Shown here one piece after another: positions 35,003 to 43,443 of a DNA stretch of 64,000 bases. A model generated the notes under the pieces. It was given only the letters and a program-made list of their open reading frames with translations. It did not search any database and was not told the origin of the DNA. Where the stretch lies: positions 7,487-71,486 of the forward strand of contig NZ_BAAAFZ010000094.1 of NCBI RefSeq assembly GCF_039523795.1, given 5' to 3'. This DNA comes from Craurococcus roseus. Lineage in GTDB: Bacteria; Pseudomonadota; Alphaproteobacteria; Acetobacterales; Acetobacteraceae. Each line of letters starts with the position of its first letter. The stretch's first letter is position 1. Made by a program: the position numbers and the translations under genes.

Positions 35003-36319
35003 TTACATCAAGGCAATTCCTCCGTGATGGCAATCGCCTCCGCCAGTAGCCGCAAGGGCGGCCGCCAATCGCGGCCCGGCGGTGGAGGAGGGCTCCCGCT
35101 CCAGCCCGGGGCAGAGCACGCGCATGACAGGGACGCCGAAGCGCGCGCGGGTGAGGTCGAGCGTCAGCACCTCCAGCCCTAGCCGAGCCAACCGGTCCAG
35201 CACGGCACGCAGCGTGCCGGCGGCCGTGCCGGCGGGCAGGTCTGCGGCGGCGCAGCCCGAGGCGGTGGGATGCACCAGCGCGCAACGCCCGGCGTGGATG
35301 CCCCTGAAGCGGCGGAGGTGGACATGATCGGCGGCGTTCAGGGCGGCGTCGCCGCGCTCCCGCCGCTTCGCCTCCGCCACCTCGATCGCTAGTTCGCTCT
35401 GCGCCATTTCCATGATGGCCGCACTGGCCGCTCCCGCCAGATCGGGGCGCGCCGCGGTGCCAAGACAGAAGCCGCCACCATCGCGTCCGAAGGAAACGGC
35501 CGCGACAGACGGCACGCCGACGTCGGTCGTGATGTCGAGCAGCCAAGTCCTTCGGTCCAGCCGGTGCCTGCGCAACAGCGCAAGCCGCGCCGCCGCCTCG
35601 GCCGCCGCGGCCTCATCGAGCCCGACCGGCCGCCCGCGGCGGCCGCCGCGCCACCACAAAGCCACGGCGTCTCGTTCGATCAGCTCCAGAAGTCCATGCA
35701 GCGTCGCGCCCTCGGGCGAGATGCTTGCCGCGCAGCCGATGCTAAGGGGCCAGGGCGGCTCGAAGGCGCGGTTTCTGGAAGCGCGCCGAAGGCACAAATC
35801 CAGCGGCACGAGCACCGTGCCGCCGTCGCTCTGGCGCCGCATCGCCAGCCAACCGGGATCGGCGGCGGTGCTGCGTAGCAATGGCTGTAGCCAGGGCGCC
35901 ACCTCCGCCGGCGGGGCCTGCCGGGCCACACGGTCTTCCACGGCCTCTACCGCGGACAGCCGCTCGATGCCTTCCCCAGTGCAGGCCTCGAACGCCTCAA
36001 GGCCAGACAACCCAGCGCCGGCAACACCGGCGACCGGCAGGCCGGGTTCGGCCGCGACCGCGTCCGGCGCCACCTCCGCACCGAAAAATTTTAGGCCGGG
36101 CGCGACTTCCGACGCCAGCCGGAACACCCGAACGAAACTAGCCGCCGCGCGGAACAAAAGCGCTCGGTGCCGCTCCGCCGCACCGGGGACTGCTGGCAGC
36201 GGGCAGTCCAGCACGCGCAACAAGCCCAGCATCTCGGGACCGAGGCGGTCCGAGGAGGAGGGATCCAGAAGCGCCGTGGCCGCGGCCTCGAACAAACCGC
36301 CCGGAACGGCCATGCTCAT
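35003..36319 (-). CDS. YcaO-domain protein (TOMM/azoline-type)
   Basis: A 438 aa YcaO protein. YcaO enzymes use ATP to activate peptide backbones, for example to make thiazoline or oxazoline rings in modified peptides. Visible signatures are SIGCAASISPEG, GLLELIERDAVALWW (the Glu-rich ATP/Mg site, typical of the thiazole/oxazole-forming SagD branch), AAIMEMAQSELAIEVAEA and the C-terminal VPVMRVLCPGLE. The Pro-rich end found in many azoline-forming D proteins is absent (it ends CHHGGIALM). No separate leader-binding (E1-like) or dehydrogenase gene is visible, so the pathway is partial or unusual. The start at 36319 has GGGAG upstream. It is co-directional with the SARP-like gene. Confidence 0.85.
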   Translation of the reverse strand: MSMAVPGGLFEAAATALLDPSSSDRLGPEMLGLLRVLDCPLPAVPGAAERHRALLFRAAASFVRVFRLASEVAPGLKFFGAEVAPDAVAAEPGLPVAGVAGAGLSGLEAFEACTGEGIERLSAVEAVEDRVARQAPPAEVAPWLQPLLRSTAADPGWLAMRRQSDGGTVLVPLDLCLRRASRNRAFEPPWPLSIGCAASISPEGATLHGLLELIERDAVALWWRGGRRGRPVGLDEAAAAEAAARLALLRRHRLDRRTWLLDITTDVGVPSVAAVSFGRDGGGFCLGTAARPDLAGAASAAIMEMAQSELAIEVAEAKRRERGDAALNAADHVHLRRFRGIHAGRCALVHPTASGCAAADLPAGTAAGTLRAVLDRLARLGLEVLTLDLTRARFGVPVMRVLCPGLEREPSSTAGPRLAAALAATGGGDCHHGGIALM

Positions 36320-36669
36320 GGCTCCCGCCGCCCTGCCACGTGCCCAGGTTGTTACCGCACGCCTTGTGACAGTGCCAGCCCAAGTGTTGTGAACTGCCCC
36401 GGCTTCTCCGAAGGCCGGTGAGCTTGAGTCAGGCCGCCATGGCGGCAGGCTCGATCTGAGCATAGTGGCGCGCCTCCGCCTCGGCGGGCGGCGGCGCCGT
36501 GGGCGTCTCCAGCAGTGAGGGCTCCCCAGCGTCTCGACGACGTGACGACGTGCCCCGGAACCGGCCTGGGCGGGCGAGAGTGCGGAGATTGTGGCGGCAT
36601 GGCCGGCCACGGATCAAGCACATGGCTGCGCCGCCCGGGACTCCGCCCGCGAACCGCAGGGAGGGCCGC
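36320..36669. other. intergenic region between ycaO-like gene and IS110 remnant
   Basis: About 350 bases. It must hold the promoter of the YcaO/regulator operon and the 5' end of the IS110 remnant. No clear gene was found; a short leftward open stretch ending near 36429 (APPPAEAEARHYAQIEPAAM) is not recognised. Confidence 0.4.
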
Positions 36670-37314
36670 ATGGGCCAGCGCACGGTCGGCATCGACCTCG
36701 CCATCCGCGGCGACCACGTCGCCCGCATCCTCGACGACGGGCGGCCGAGCGGAAAGCCGATCCGCTTCCGCCTGACGTCCGACAGCCTCGACCGGTTGGT
36801 CGCGGCCCTGCACGCCAGGTTGGCGCCGGGCGGCACCGTCACCGCGGCGATGGAGCCGACCGGCATGGCGTGGTTCCCGGTCGCCCACCGGCTCGAACAG
36901 GCGGGCATCCGTACGATCCGGGTCAAGGGCCAGCGCGTCCGCGCGCTGCGCCGCTACCTCAGCGAGCACGCCAAGACGGACGCGGCCGACGCCTATGTGC
37001 TCGGCGCCATCCCGCTGTTCGGCGGCGCGCCCGCCGACCCGGTCTACGTGCCCGGCGCCGAGCGGCGCGCGTTGCAGCGCCTCACGCGCCGACGCGAGCG
37101 CCTGGAGGACGAGGTCGCCGCCATCAAGCGCCGCCTGCTCGACTTGGTGCGCTGGGCGTGCCCCGCCGTGGAGGCCGTGCTGCCGGATTTCCGGACCAGC
37201 CTGTCGCTCGCCGTCCTGCACGACCTGCTCGGCCCCGCGCGCATCGCCGGGATGCGGCGGGCGGCGCTGCTCCGGTTCGTCGCGGCGAACGCCAGCGGCA
37301 ACCACCCGCAGTAG
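36670..37314 (+). pseudogene. IS110 family transposase, N-terminal part only
   Basis: The frame starts MGQRTVGIDLAIRGDHVARI and includes TAAMEPTGMAWFPVAHRL, RRYLSEHAKTDAADAYVLG and RRERLEDEVAAIKRRLL: the DEDD catalytic domain of an IS110 transposase. GGAGGG lies before the ATG. It ends after 214 aa (AANASGNHPQ), whereas the family has about 350-400, so the Tnp/Transposase_20 C-terminal domain with the catalytic Ser is missing. It abuts a truncated membrane-protein gene on the opposite strand. Confidence 0.87.
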
Positions 37315-37412
37315 CGTTGCGTGTAGACGGCGACGGCCAGCGAGGCGCCGCCTCCTATGAGCGCCCCGATGAGCGCCGCCGCCGAACTCAGGAGGGCTGG
37401 ATCGACTTTCAT
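37315..37412 (-). pseudogene. small membrane-protein gene cut by an IS110 remnant
   Basis: A leftward frame with GAGGA just upstream encodes MKVDPALLSSAAALIGALIG, then GGASLAVAVYTQR, an N-terminal transmembrane segment with a basic end as in many small inner-membrane proteins. The sequence then runs into IS110 DNA at about 37314 and the remainder is not found. It starts 18 bases after the RND pump gene and would have been its operon partner. Confidence 0.6.
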
Positions 37413-37430
37413 TCGTCCTCGAATGCACCT

Positions 37431-40400
37431 TCACGGGGGGATAGCCCGGGCGCCGACGCTCGGACGCGTCCCGAACTCGACGCGTGTCGCCTCGGACAGC
37501 GCCCGGGGTTGAGCCTGTTCCCGGCCAGCGTCCGGCTGCGGCCTTATCCGGAACCAAGCCACGTAGAGCGCCGGGAGGAAGACGAGGGTGAGGAGGGTGG
37601 CGACCGCCAGGCCGCCCATGATCGCGTAGGCCATCGGACCCCAGAAGACGGTCGGCGCGATCGGGACCATGCCGAGGATGGCGGCCGCCGCGGTCAGCAG
37701 GATCGGGCGGAAGCGGTGCGCCGTGGCCTCGACCACCGCGTCCCAGGGGTGGCGCCCGTGCGCCTTCTCCGTCTCGACCTGGTCGACGAGGATCACCGAG
37801 TTGCGGGCGATCATGCCGGAAAGGGCGAGCACGCCGAGCAGCGCGACGAAGCCGAGCGGCTTGCCCGATAGCAGCAGGGCCGCGACGACCCCGATGAGGC
37901 CAAGCGGGACCACGCTGACCACCAGGAACAGCCGGCTGAAGCTTTGCATCTGGACCATCAGCACGGTGAGCGTCAGCAGGGCCGCCATCGGCAGCACGGC
38001 CATGACCGACCCCTCCGCCTTGGCGCTCTCCTCCACCGTGCCGCCGACCTCGACGTGGTACCCGCTCGGCAGGCCGGCGTTCAGCGCCGCGATCTCCGGG
38101 GCGAGGGACTGCGCGACCGTGGCGGGCAGCGTGCCGGGCGCGACGTCTGCCTGGACCGTCACAGTCGGTCTGCGGTCTCGGCGCCAAACCAGCGGGTACT
38201 CCTGGCCGTACTCTATCGAGGCGAACTGGCTCAGGGGGACGGTGCGCCCATTCGGCAGCGGCACCTGCAACGTCCGGATCGTCTCCAGCGACACGCGCTG
38301 CTCGGCGGAGGCGCGGACCAGCACGTCGACGAGGTAGATCCCGTCCCGCACCTGGGTGGCGGTCACGCCGGACACGACCGTGTTCAGGGCCTGCGCCAGG
38401 TCCTGGGAGCTCAGGCCGACGAGGCGGGCCCGGTCCTGGTCGACCTGGATCCGCATCGTGCGCGCCGGCTCCATCCAGTTGTAGTTGACGTTCCGCACCG
38501 CGGCCCCGGCCCCCACGGCCTGCGCGACGCGGAACGCGATCTCGCGCACCTGGCCCGGTTCCGGGCCGCTCACCCGGTACTGCAGCGGCCAACCCACCGG
38601 CGGGCCGAGCTCCAGCGGGTAGACCCGCCCGGTGGCGCCCGGGAAGTCGTTCTCCAGCGCCCGCTCCAGCCGCGCCTTCACCCGCTCGCGCTGCTCCAGC
38701 CCTTTGGTCACGACCACGGCCTGGGCGAAGAAGTCGTTCGAGAGCTGCAGGTTGAGGGGCAGGTAGAACCGGACGGCGCCCTGCCCGACATAGGTGCTCC
38801 AGTGGTCCACGTCCCCGTCGCCCTTCAGGAGCCGGTCCAAGCGGGCGGAGGCGTCCCGGGTCGCGTAGATGGAGGCGTTCTCGGGCAGCTGCAGGTCCAC
38901 CAGCAGCTCGGGGCGGTCCGAGGAGGGGAAGAACTGCTGCGGGACGAGGCGCATGCCCCAGAGCGAGGCCCCGAACAGGGCCAGCGTGAGCAGGACCGTG
39001 ACCCAGCGCGCCCGCATCGCCAGCACGAGCAGGCCGCGGAACGCGCGCATGACGGGGCCGGGCTCGCCGGGGTGGGCCTCCTTGGGCTTGCCGAGGATCC
39101 AGACGCCGAGCAGGGGGGCGAAGACGACCGCGACGACCCAAGACGTGAGCAGCGCGATGGCGACGACGGCGAAGATCGAGAAGGTGTACTCGCCCGCCAT
39201 GCTGCGGGCGAAGCCGATGGGCACGAACCCCGCGACCGTGACCAGCGTGCCGGTGAGCATCGGGAAGGCGGTCGAGGTGTAGGCGAAGGTGGCGGCGTGC
39301 TCCTTGTCGTCGCCGTGCTCCAGTCGCGTGACCATGCTCTCGACCGTGATCATGGCGTCGTCGACCAAGAGGCCGAGGGCGATGATGAGGGCGCCCAGCG
39401 AGATCCGCTGCAGGTCGATCCCCCAAACCTCCATGGCCACGAACACGATGGCCAGCACGAGCGGGATCGTCACGGCCACCACGGCGCCCGCCCGCAGGCC
39501 GAGGCTGACCAGGCTCACCGCGAGGACGATGGCGACGGCTTCCCACAGCGCCTCCAGGAACTCGTCCACCGCGTGCTCGACGGTCACCGGCTGGTCGGCG
39601 ACGAGGTGCGCCTCGACCCCGACCGGCAAGTCCGCGACGATCTCGGCCATGGCGTGCTCGACGTTGCGCCCGAGCGCCAGGACGTCGCCGCCCGTGCGCA
39701 TGGCGACGGCGAGACCGATGGCGTCCTCCCCGTGGACGCGGAACATCGGCTGCGGGGGGTCGGCGGGACCGCGCGCCACGCGCGCGATGTCGCCCAGGCG
39801 GATCATCCGGCCGTTGGCGACGAAGTTGACCGCCAGGACGTCCTGCTGGGACCGGAAGTCGCCGGAGACCCGGACGAGGATCTTCTCGTCCCCGGTCTGC
39901 ACCACGCCCGCGGGCGCGACGGCGTTCTGCGCCTGCAGGGCGGCGACCAGGGCGGCGCGGTCGATCCCTAGGCCCGCCAACCTCTCGGTCGAGAACTCCA
40001 CGTGGACGCGCTCGTCCTGCGCGCCGAGGACGTCGATCTTGGATATGTCGGGCAATTGGAGGAGCCGCTTGCGGACCTCGTCCACGTGGTCCCGCAGCTC
40101 CTGGCGGGTGAACCCGTCGGCGGTGAAGCCGTAGACGATGCCGTAGGTGTCGCCGAACTCGTCGTTGAAAAACGGGCCCTGGACGCCCGGCGGCAGCGTG
40201 TGGCGGATGTCGCCCACCTTCTTGCGTACCTGGTACCAGATGTCCGGCACCCGGGCGGCGGGCGTCCGGTCCTTCAGGTAGACGAAGACCGTGGCCTGGC
40301 CGGCCGTCGTGTAGCTCTTCAGGTAGTCCAGGTCCGGCGTCTCTTGGAGCTTGCGCTCGAGGCGGTCCGTGACTTGCTGCAGCGTGTCGCCGACCGTAGC

Positions 40401-40568
40401 CCCGGGCCATGTGGCCCCCACCACCATGGTCTTGATGGTGAAGTCGGGGTCCTCGCTGCGCCCGAGCCTGAGGTAGGACGCGGCGCCCGCGGCCATGAGG
40501 ACGAGCATGAAGTAGGCCACCAGGGAGCGGTGCCCGATCGCCCATTCGGAGAGGTTGGAGCGCCTCAT
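37431..40568 (-). CDS. RND efflux pump inner-membrane transporter (AcrB/HAE-1-like)
   Basis: A 1045 aa proton-driven tripartite efflux transporter. It starts MRRSNLSEWAIGHRSLVAYF (TM1), has two large periplasmic porter/docking loops, and TM4 contains GLLVDDAMITVE with the paired Asp residues of the proton relay. Other family stretches are FPMLTGTLVTVAGFVPIGF, MIARNSVILVDQVE and HRFRPILLTAAAAILGMVPI. The start at 40568 overlaps the stop of the preceding mini-gene (ATGA), so it is translationally coupled. The periplasmic adaptor is two genes upstream; no outer-membrane factor is in the window. The substrate cannot be told; the cluster suggests export of metabolites or toxic organics. Confidence 0.93.
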   Translation of the reverse strand: MRRSNLSEWAIGHRSLVAYFMLVLMAAGAASYLRLGRSEDPDFTIKTMVVGATWPGATVGDTLQQVTDRLERKLQETPDLDYLKSYTTAGQATVFVYLKDRTPAARVPDIWYQVRKKVGDIRHTLPPGVQGPFFNDEFGDTYGIVYGFTADGFTRQELRDHVDEVRKRLLQLPDISKIDVLGAQDERVHVEFSTERLAGLGIDRAALVAALQAQNAVAPAGVVQTGDEKILVRVSGDFRSQQDVLAVNFVANGRMIRLGDIARVARGPADPPQPMFRVHGEDAIGLAVAMRTGGDVLALGRNVEHAMAEIVADLPVGVEAHLVADQPVTVEHAVDEFLEALWEAVAIVLAVSLVSLGLRAGAVVAVTIPLVLAIVFVAMEVWGIDLQRISLGALIIALGLLVDDAMITVESMVTRLEHGDDKEHAATFAYTSTAFPMLTGTLVTVAGFVPIGFARSMAGEYTFSIFAVVAIALLTSWVVAVVFAPLLGVWILGKPKEAHPGEPGPVMRAFRGLLVLAMRARWVTVLLTLALFGASLWGMRLVPQQFFPSSDRPELLVDLQLPENASIYATRDASARLDRLLKGDGDVDHWSTYVGQGAVRFYLPLNLQLSNDFFAQAVVVTKGLEQRERVKARLERALENDFPGATGRVYPLELGPPVGWPLQYRVSGPEPGQVREIAFRVAQAVGAGAAVRNVNYNWMEPARTMRIQVDQDRARLVGLSSQDLAQALNTVVSGVTATQVRDGIYLVDVLVRASAEQRVSLETIRTLQVPLPNGRTVPLSQFASIEYGQEYPLVWRRDRRPTVTVQADVAPGTLPATVAQSLAPEIAALNAGLPSGYHVEVGGTVEESAKAEGSVMAVLPMAALLTLTVLMVQMQSFSRLFLVVSVVPLGLIGVVAALLLSGKPLGFVALLGVLALSGMIARNSVILVDQVETEKAHGRHPWDAVVEATAHRFRPILLTAAAAILGMVPIAPTVFWGPMAYAIMGGLAVATLLTLVFLPALYVAWFRIRPQPDAGREQAQPRALSEATRVEFGTRPSVGARAIPP

Positions 40569-40771
40569 GGCGCGGCCCCCCGGGCCCGCGGAGCGGCGGC
40601 CAGCGCGGCGCGGCCGATGCCGAGGGCCGCCGGCCTCTCGGTCGGGAACCCCACGTGGACGCGCCCGTCCCGCGCGCCGAGGACGTCGATCTTGGATATG
40701 TCGGGCAACTGGAGGAGCCGCTTGCGGACCTCGTCCACGCGGTCCCGCAGCCCCAGACGGGTGAACCCGTC
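39955..40771 (-). repeat. direct repeat inside the RND genes (39955-40118 and 40608-40771)
   Basis: About 164 bases in the pump gene recur 653 bases away in the mini-gene with few differences; the stretch from 40021 and from 40674 is nearly identical over about 90 bases. This shows that the mini-gene derives from duplicated pump DNA. Confidence 0.85.
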
Positions 40772-40906
40772 CGCGTCCCCGCTCCACCCGAGCGCGATGC
40801 AGGACGCGACACCCTCAAGCACGAGCACGAGCACGAGCACGAGGAAGGCCACCAGGAAACGGCTATCGACCGCCGATCCGGAGAGGCCGAAGCGTCGCAC
40901 CATCAT
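40565..40906 (-). CDS. miniature RND-like protein, internally deleted
   Basis: A 113 aa protein between adaptor and pump. Residues 1-45 resemble RND TM1 (VRRFGLSGSAVDSRFLVAFL followed by a VL-rich run), and residues 46-113 (GDADGFTRLGLRDRVDEVRK, LLQLPDISKIDVLGARDGRV) match residues about 136-210 of the adjacent pump. It looks like a pump copy with the intervening periplasmic part deleted and the remainder lost. Both ends are coupled by ATGA overlaps (40903-40906 and 40565-40568), so the frame has been kept open. A GAGCAC hexamer run (about 40818-40846) encodes the VL repeat. It may be a decaying copy or a small regulatory subunit. Confidence 0.75.
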   Translation of the reverse strand: MMVRRFGLSGSAVDSRFLVAFLVLVLVLVLEGVASCIALGWSGDADGFTRLGLRDRVDEVRKRLLQLPDISKIDVLGARDGRVHVGFPTERPAALGIGRAALAAAPRARGAAP

Positions 40907-41982
40907 GCGGCGGCCCCGAGGAGGCGGACCTTCTGGCCCGGGCGCAGCACCTGCACACCGGCGGTGACCACGACCTCCCCCGCTTCCAGCCCTTGCGAGA
41001 CCACGACGCTCGCCGGGTCGTAGCGGGCGACGTCCACGTTGCGCAGGGAAACGGTCCGGCTCTGCGGGTCGACCACCCACACCGCCGGGCGACCGTTGGC
41101 CTCGGTGAGCGCGCTCGCCGGGACCTCCACCCCCAGGGGGGCCGCGAGTTGGACGCGGCCGGTGACGGTGGAGCCCAGCCGCATGGCCTCCGGCGGGTCG
41201 GCGATGCCGACCTTGACCTGGAAGGTCCGGGTGGCGGCATCCGCCTGGGGCGAGACCTCCCGGACGCGGCCGGCGGCCGTCACCCTCGGGTCGTCGACGA
41301 GGGCGATCCGCACCACCGGGTCGCGCGGGGCGGTGCGGACGAGCTCCTCGGGCACGTCGAAGACGGCGTCGCGGCCGCCCTGGCGCGCGAGCTGCACGAT
41401 CATCTGCCCGGCGCGCACCACCTCGCCCGGCTCGGCGCCCTTCGCCGTGACCACGCCCGGGGCATCGGCGAGCAGGGTCGTGTAGCCGAGCTGGTCCTCC
41501 GCGATGCGCAGCTGAGCCTGCGCGGAGGTGACCCGGGCCTGGGCGGACAGGTAGGCCTGCTGGGCGTCGTCGAACCGGGCGCGGGGCGTCCAGCCGTCCC
41601 GCAGGAGTTCCTGCTGCCGCCAGAAGGCGAGGCGCGTCTGGGCCAGCACCGCCTCCGCCGACGCGAGATTGGCCTGAGCCGAGCGCAACCCGTTCTGCTG
41701 GTCCTGGGGATCGAGCCGCGCGACGAGCTGGCCCGCCTGGAGCGCATCGCCTACGTCGACGGGCCGCTCGAGGACGCGCCCGTCGATGCGGAAGGCGAGG
41801 CTGGCCTGGTCCCTGGCGCGGACGTGGCCGGTCAGTGAGACGGTCTCGCCCTCCGCGCGGCGCTCGACGGTGATGTACCGGACGGGCCTGGCCTGCGGCG
41901 CGGGTGGCGCCGGCTCGTCGCAGCCCGAGACGGCCGCCGCCACGGCGACCAGGGCGGCAGCTGCGATCGGGAACTTGGGCAT
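40903..41982 (-). CDS. RND efflux periplasmic adaptor (membrane fusion protein), lipoprotein
   Basis: A 359 aa adaptor. The signal ends in a lipobox VSGC (Cys 21). It has the usual HlyD/AcrA order: a barrel-sandwich half (LAFRIDGRVLERPVDVGDAL), an alpha-hairpin (SAQANLASAEAVLAQTRLAF to SAQAQLRIAEDQL), the second lipoyl half (PGVVTAKGAEPGEVVRAGQM), a beta-barrel and the membrane-proximal domain ending LEAGEVVVTAGVQVLRPGQK. It starts 20 bases after the MaoC-Ptb gene stop, and its stop overlaps the mini-RND start. It links the pump to an outer-membrane channel. Confidence 0.93.
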   Translation of the reverse strand: MPKFPIAAAALVAVAAAVSGCDEPAPPAPQARPVRYITVERRAEGETVSLTGHVRARDQASLAFRIDGRVLERPVDVGDALQAGQLVARLDPQDQQNGLRSAQANLASAEAVLAQTRLAFWRQQELLRDGWTPRARFDDAQQAYLSAQARVTSAQAQLRIAEDQLGYTTLLADAPGVVTAKGAEPGEVVRAGQMIVQLARQGGRDAVFDVPEELVRTAPRDPVVRIALVDDPRVTAAGRVREVSPQADAATRTFQVKVGIADPPEAMRLGSTVTGRVQLAAPLGVEVPASALTEANGRPAVWVVDPQSRTVSLRNVDVARYDPASVVVSQGLEAGEVVVTAGVQVLRPGQKVRLLGAAA

Positions 41983-42001
41983 GGTGCAGGATTCCTCGGC
42001 G

Positions 42002-43429
42002 TCAGGCGGCGGTCCCGGTCGCGGCGCGGCGCGCGCGGGCCATCAGCACGGCGACCGCGCAGGAGGCGATGCGGGTGCGCTCGGAGTCGGCGCGGCTCGT
42101 CAGCACGATCGGCACCCGCGCGCCCACCACCACGCCGGCGGCGTCGGCGCCGGCCAGGAAAGAAAGCTGCTTGGCCAGCATGTTGCCCGCCTCGAGGTCC
42201 GGCACGACCAGGATGTCCGCCTGGCCCGCCACCGGCGAGACGATGCCCTTCTGCCGCGCCGCCTCCGGGCTCACCGCGTTGTCGAAGGCGAGCGGCCCGT
42301 CCACGACGCCGCCGGCGATCTGCCCGCGGTCGGCCATCTTGCACAGCGCCGCGGCGTCCAGCGTCGAGCGCAGGGCGGGGTTGACCGTCTCCACCGCCGA
42401 AAGGACGGCGACGCGCGGCGTGTCGAGGCCCATCGCCCGCGCGAGGTCGATCGCGTTCTGCACGATGTCGCGCTTCTCCGCGAGCGTCGGCGCGATGTTC
42501 ACCGCGGCGTCGGTCACCAGCAGCGGCCGCGGATAGGTGGGCACGTCCATGAGGTAGACGTGGCTCAGCCGCCGCTCGGTGCGCAGCCCGGTTTCCGCCG
42601 CGACCACCGCGTGCATCAGCTCGTCGGTGTGGAGCGAGCCCTTCATCAGGATCTCGGCCTCGCCCGCGCGCACCAGCGCCACGGCCTGCGCCGCGGCTGC
42701 CTGGCTGTGCGGCGCGGGCTCCAGGCGGAAGGCGCTGATGTCCACCCCGGCCGCCTGCGCCGCGGCGCGGATCTTCGCCTCCGGCCCCACGAGGATCGGC
42801 GCCACCAGCCCGGCGGCGGCGACCTCCGCCACCGCGGCGATGGAGGCGGCGTCGCACGGATGCGCCACGGCGACCGGCACGGGCGGCTGGCCCTTCGCAT
42901 CGGCCAGCAGTTCGCGGAACCGGCGGTGGCGGTTGAGCCGCACCTCCGGCAGCTCCATGCGCGGCCGGCGCACCTTCTCGGTCGGCGCCTGCACCTCCGC
43001 GGTGCCCGACACCACCTGCGTCCCATCCTGGTTCAGGCAGGCGCAGTCGAAGACGACACGCTTCTTCTCGGGCTTCTTCTCCCGCGCCGTCACCGTCGCG
43101 GTGATGGTGTCGCCCAGGCCGACCGGCGCGCGGAAGCGCAGGTCCTGCGACAGGTAGATCGTGCCCGGCCCCGGCAGCCGGGTGCCCAGGACGGCGGAGA
43201 TCAGCGCGCCGCTCCACATGCCGTGGCCGATGATCTTGTGGAACAGGCCGGTCTCGGCGTAGGCCGGGTCGAGGTGCGCCGGATTCACGTCGCCCGAGAC
43301 GACGGCGAACAGCTCGATGTCCTGTTCCGTCAGCCTATGTGAGAGGCTCGCGCTGTCCCCGATTGCGATCTCGTCGAAGGTGCGGTTCTCGATCATGCCG
43401 TCGTCCGGCGGAGGGGTCGCGGTGTCCAT
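42002..43429 (-). CDS. bifunctional MaoC-like hydratase/phosphate acyltransferase
   Basis: A 475 aa fusion. Residues 1-155 form a MaoC (R-specific enoyl-CoA hydratase-like) domain with the D-x4-H motif in VVSGDVNPAHLDPAY and GMWSGALISAVLGTRLPGPG. Residues 165-470 are a phosphate acetyl/butyryltransferase with AVAHPCDAASIAAVAEVAAA, EILMKGSLHTDELMHAVV, LLVTDAAVNIAPTLAEKRDI and GQADILVVPDLEAGNMLAKQ. It would turn acyl-CoA plus phosphate into acyl phosphate for the AckA at 50126, while the hydratase may supply (R)-3-hydroxyacyl-CoA to PhaC. GGAGG lies before the ATG at 43429. It follows phaC by 14 bases. Acyl-chain specificity (C2 or C4) cannot be told. Confidence 0.92.
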   Translation of the reverse strand: MDTATPPPDDGMIENRTFDEIAIGDSASLSHRLTEQDIELFAVVSGDVNPAHLDPAYAETGLFHKIIGHGMWSGALISAVLGTRLPGPGTIYLSQDLRFRAPVGLGDTITATVTAREKKPEKKRVVFDCACLNQDGTQVVSGTAEVQAPTEKVRRPRMELPEVRLNRHRRFRELLADAKGQPPVPVAVAHPCDAASIAAVAEVAAAGLVAPILVGPEAKIRAAAQAAGVDISAFRLEPAPHSQAAAAQAVALVRAGEAEILMKGSLHTDELMHAVVAAETGLRTERRLSHVYLMDVPTYPRPLLVTDAAVNIAPTLAEKRDIVQNAIDLARAMGLDTPRVAVLSAVETVNPALRSTLDAAALCKMADRGQIAGGVVDGPLAFDNAVSPEAARQKGIVSPVAGQADILVVPDLEAGNMLAKQLSFLAGADAAGVVVGARVPIVLTSRADSERTRIASCAVAVLMARARRAATGTAA

Positions 43430-43443
43430 GGGTGGCCTCCGCC

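Noticed and set aside
36352..40818. Very long open frame on the minus strand overlapping the RND pump in another frame
   Set aside because: Arg/Pro/Gly-rich translation without motifs; a GC-driven shadow of the real pump gene.
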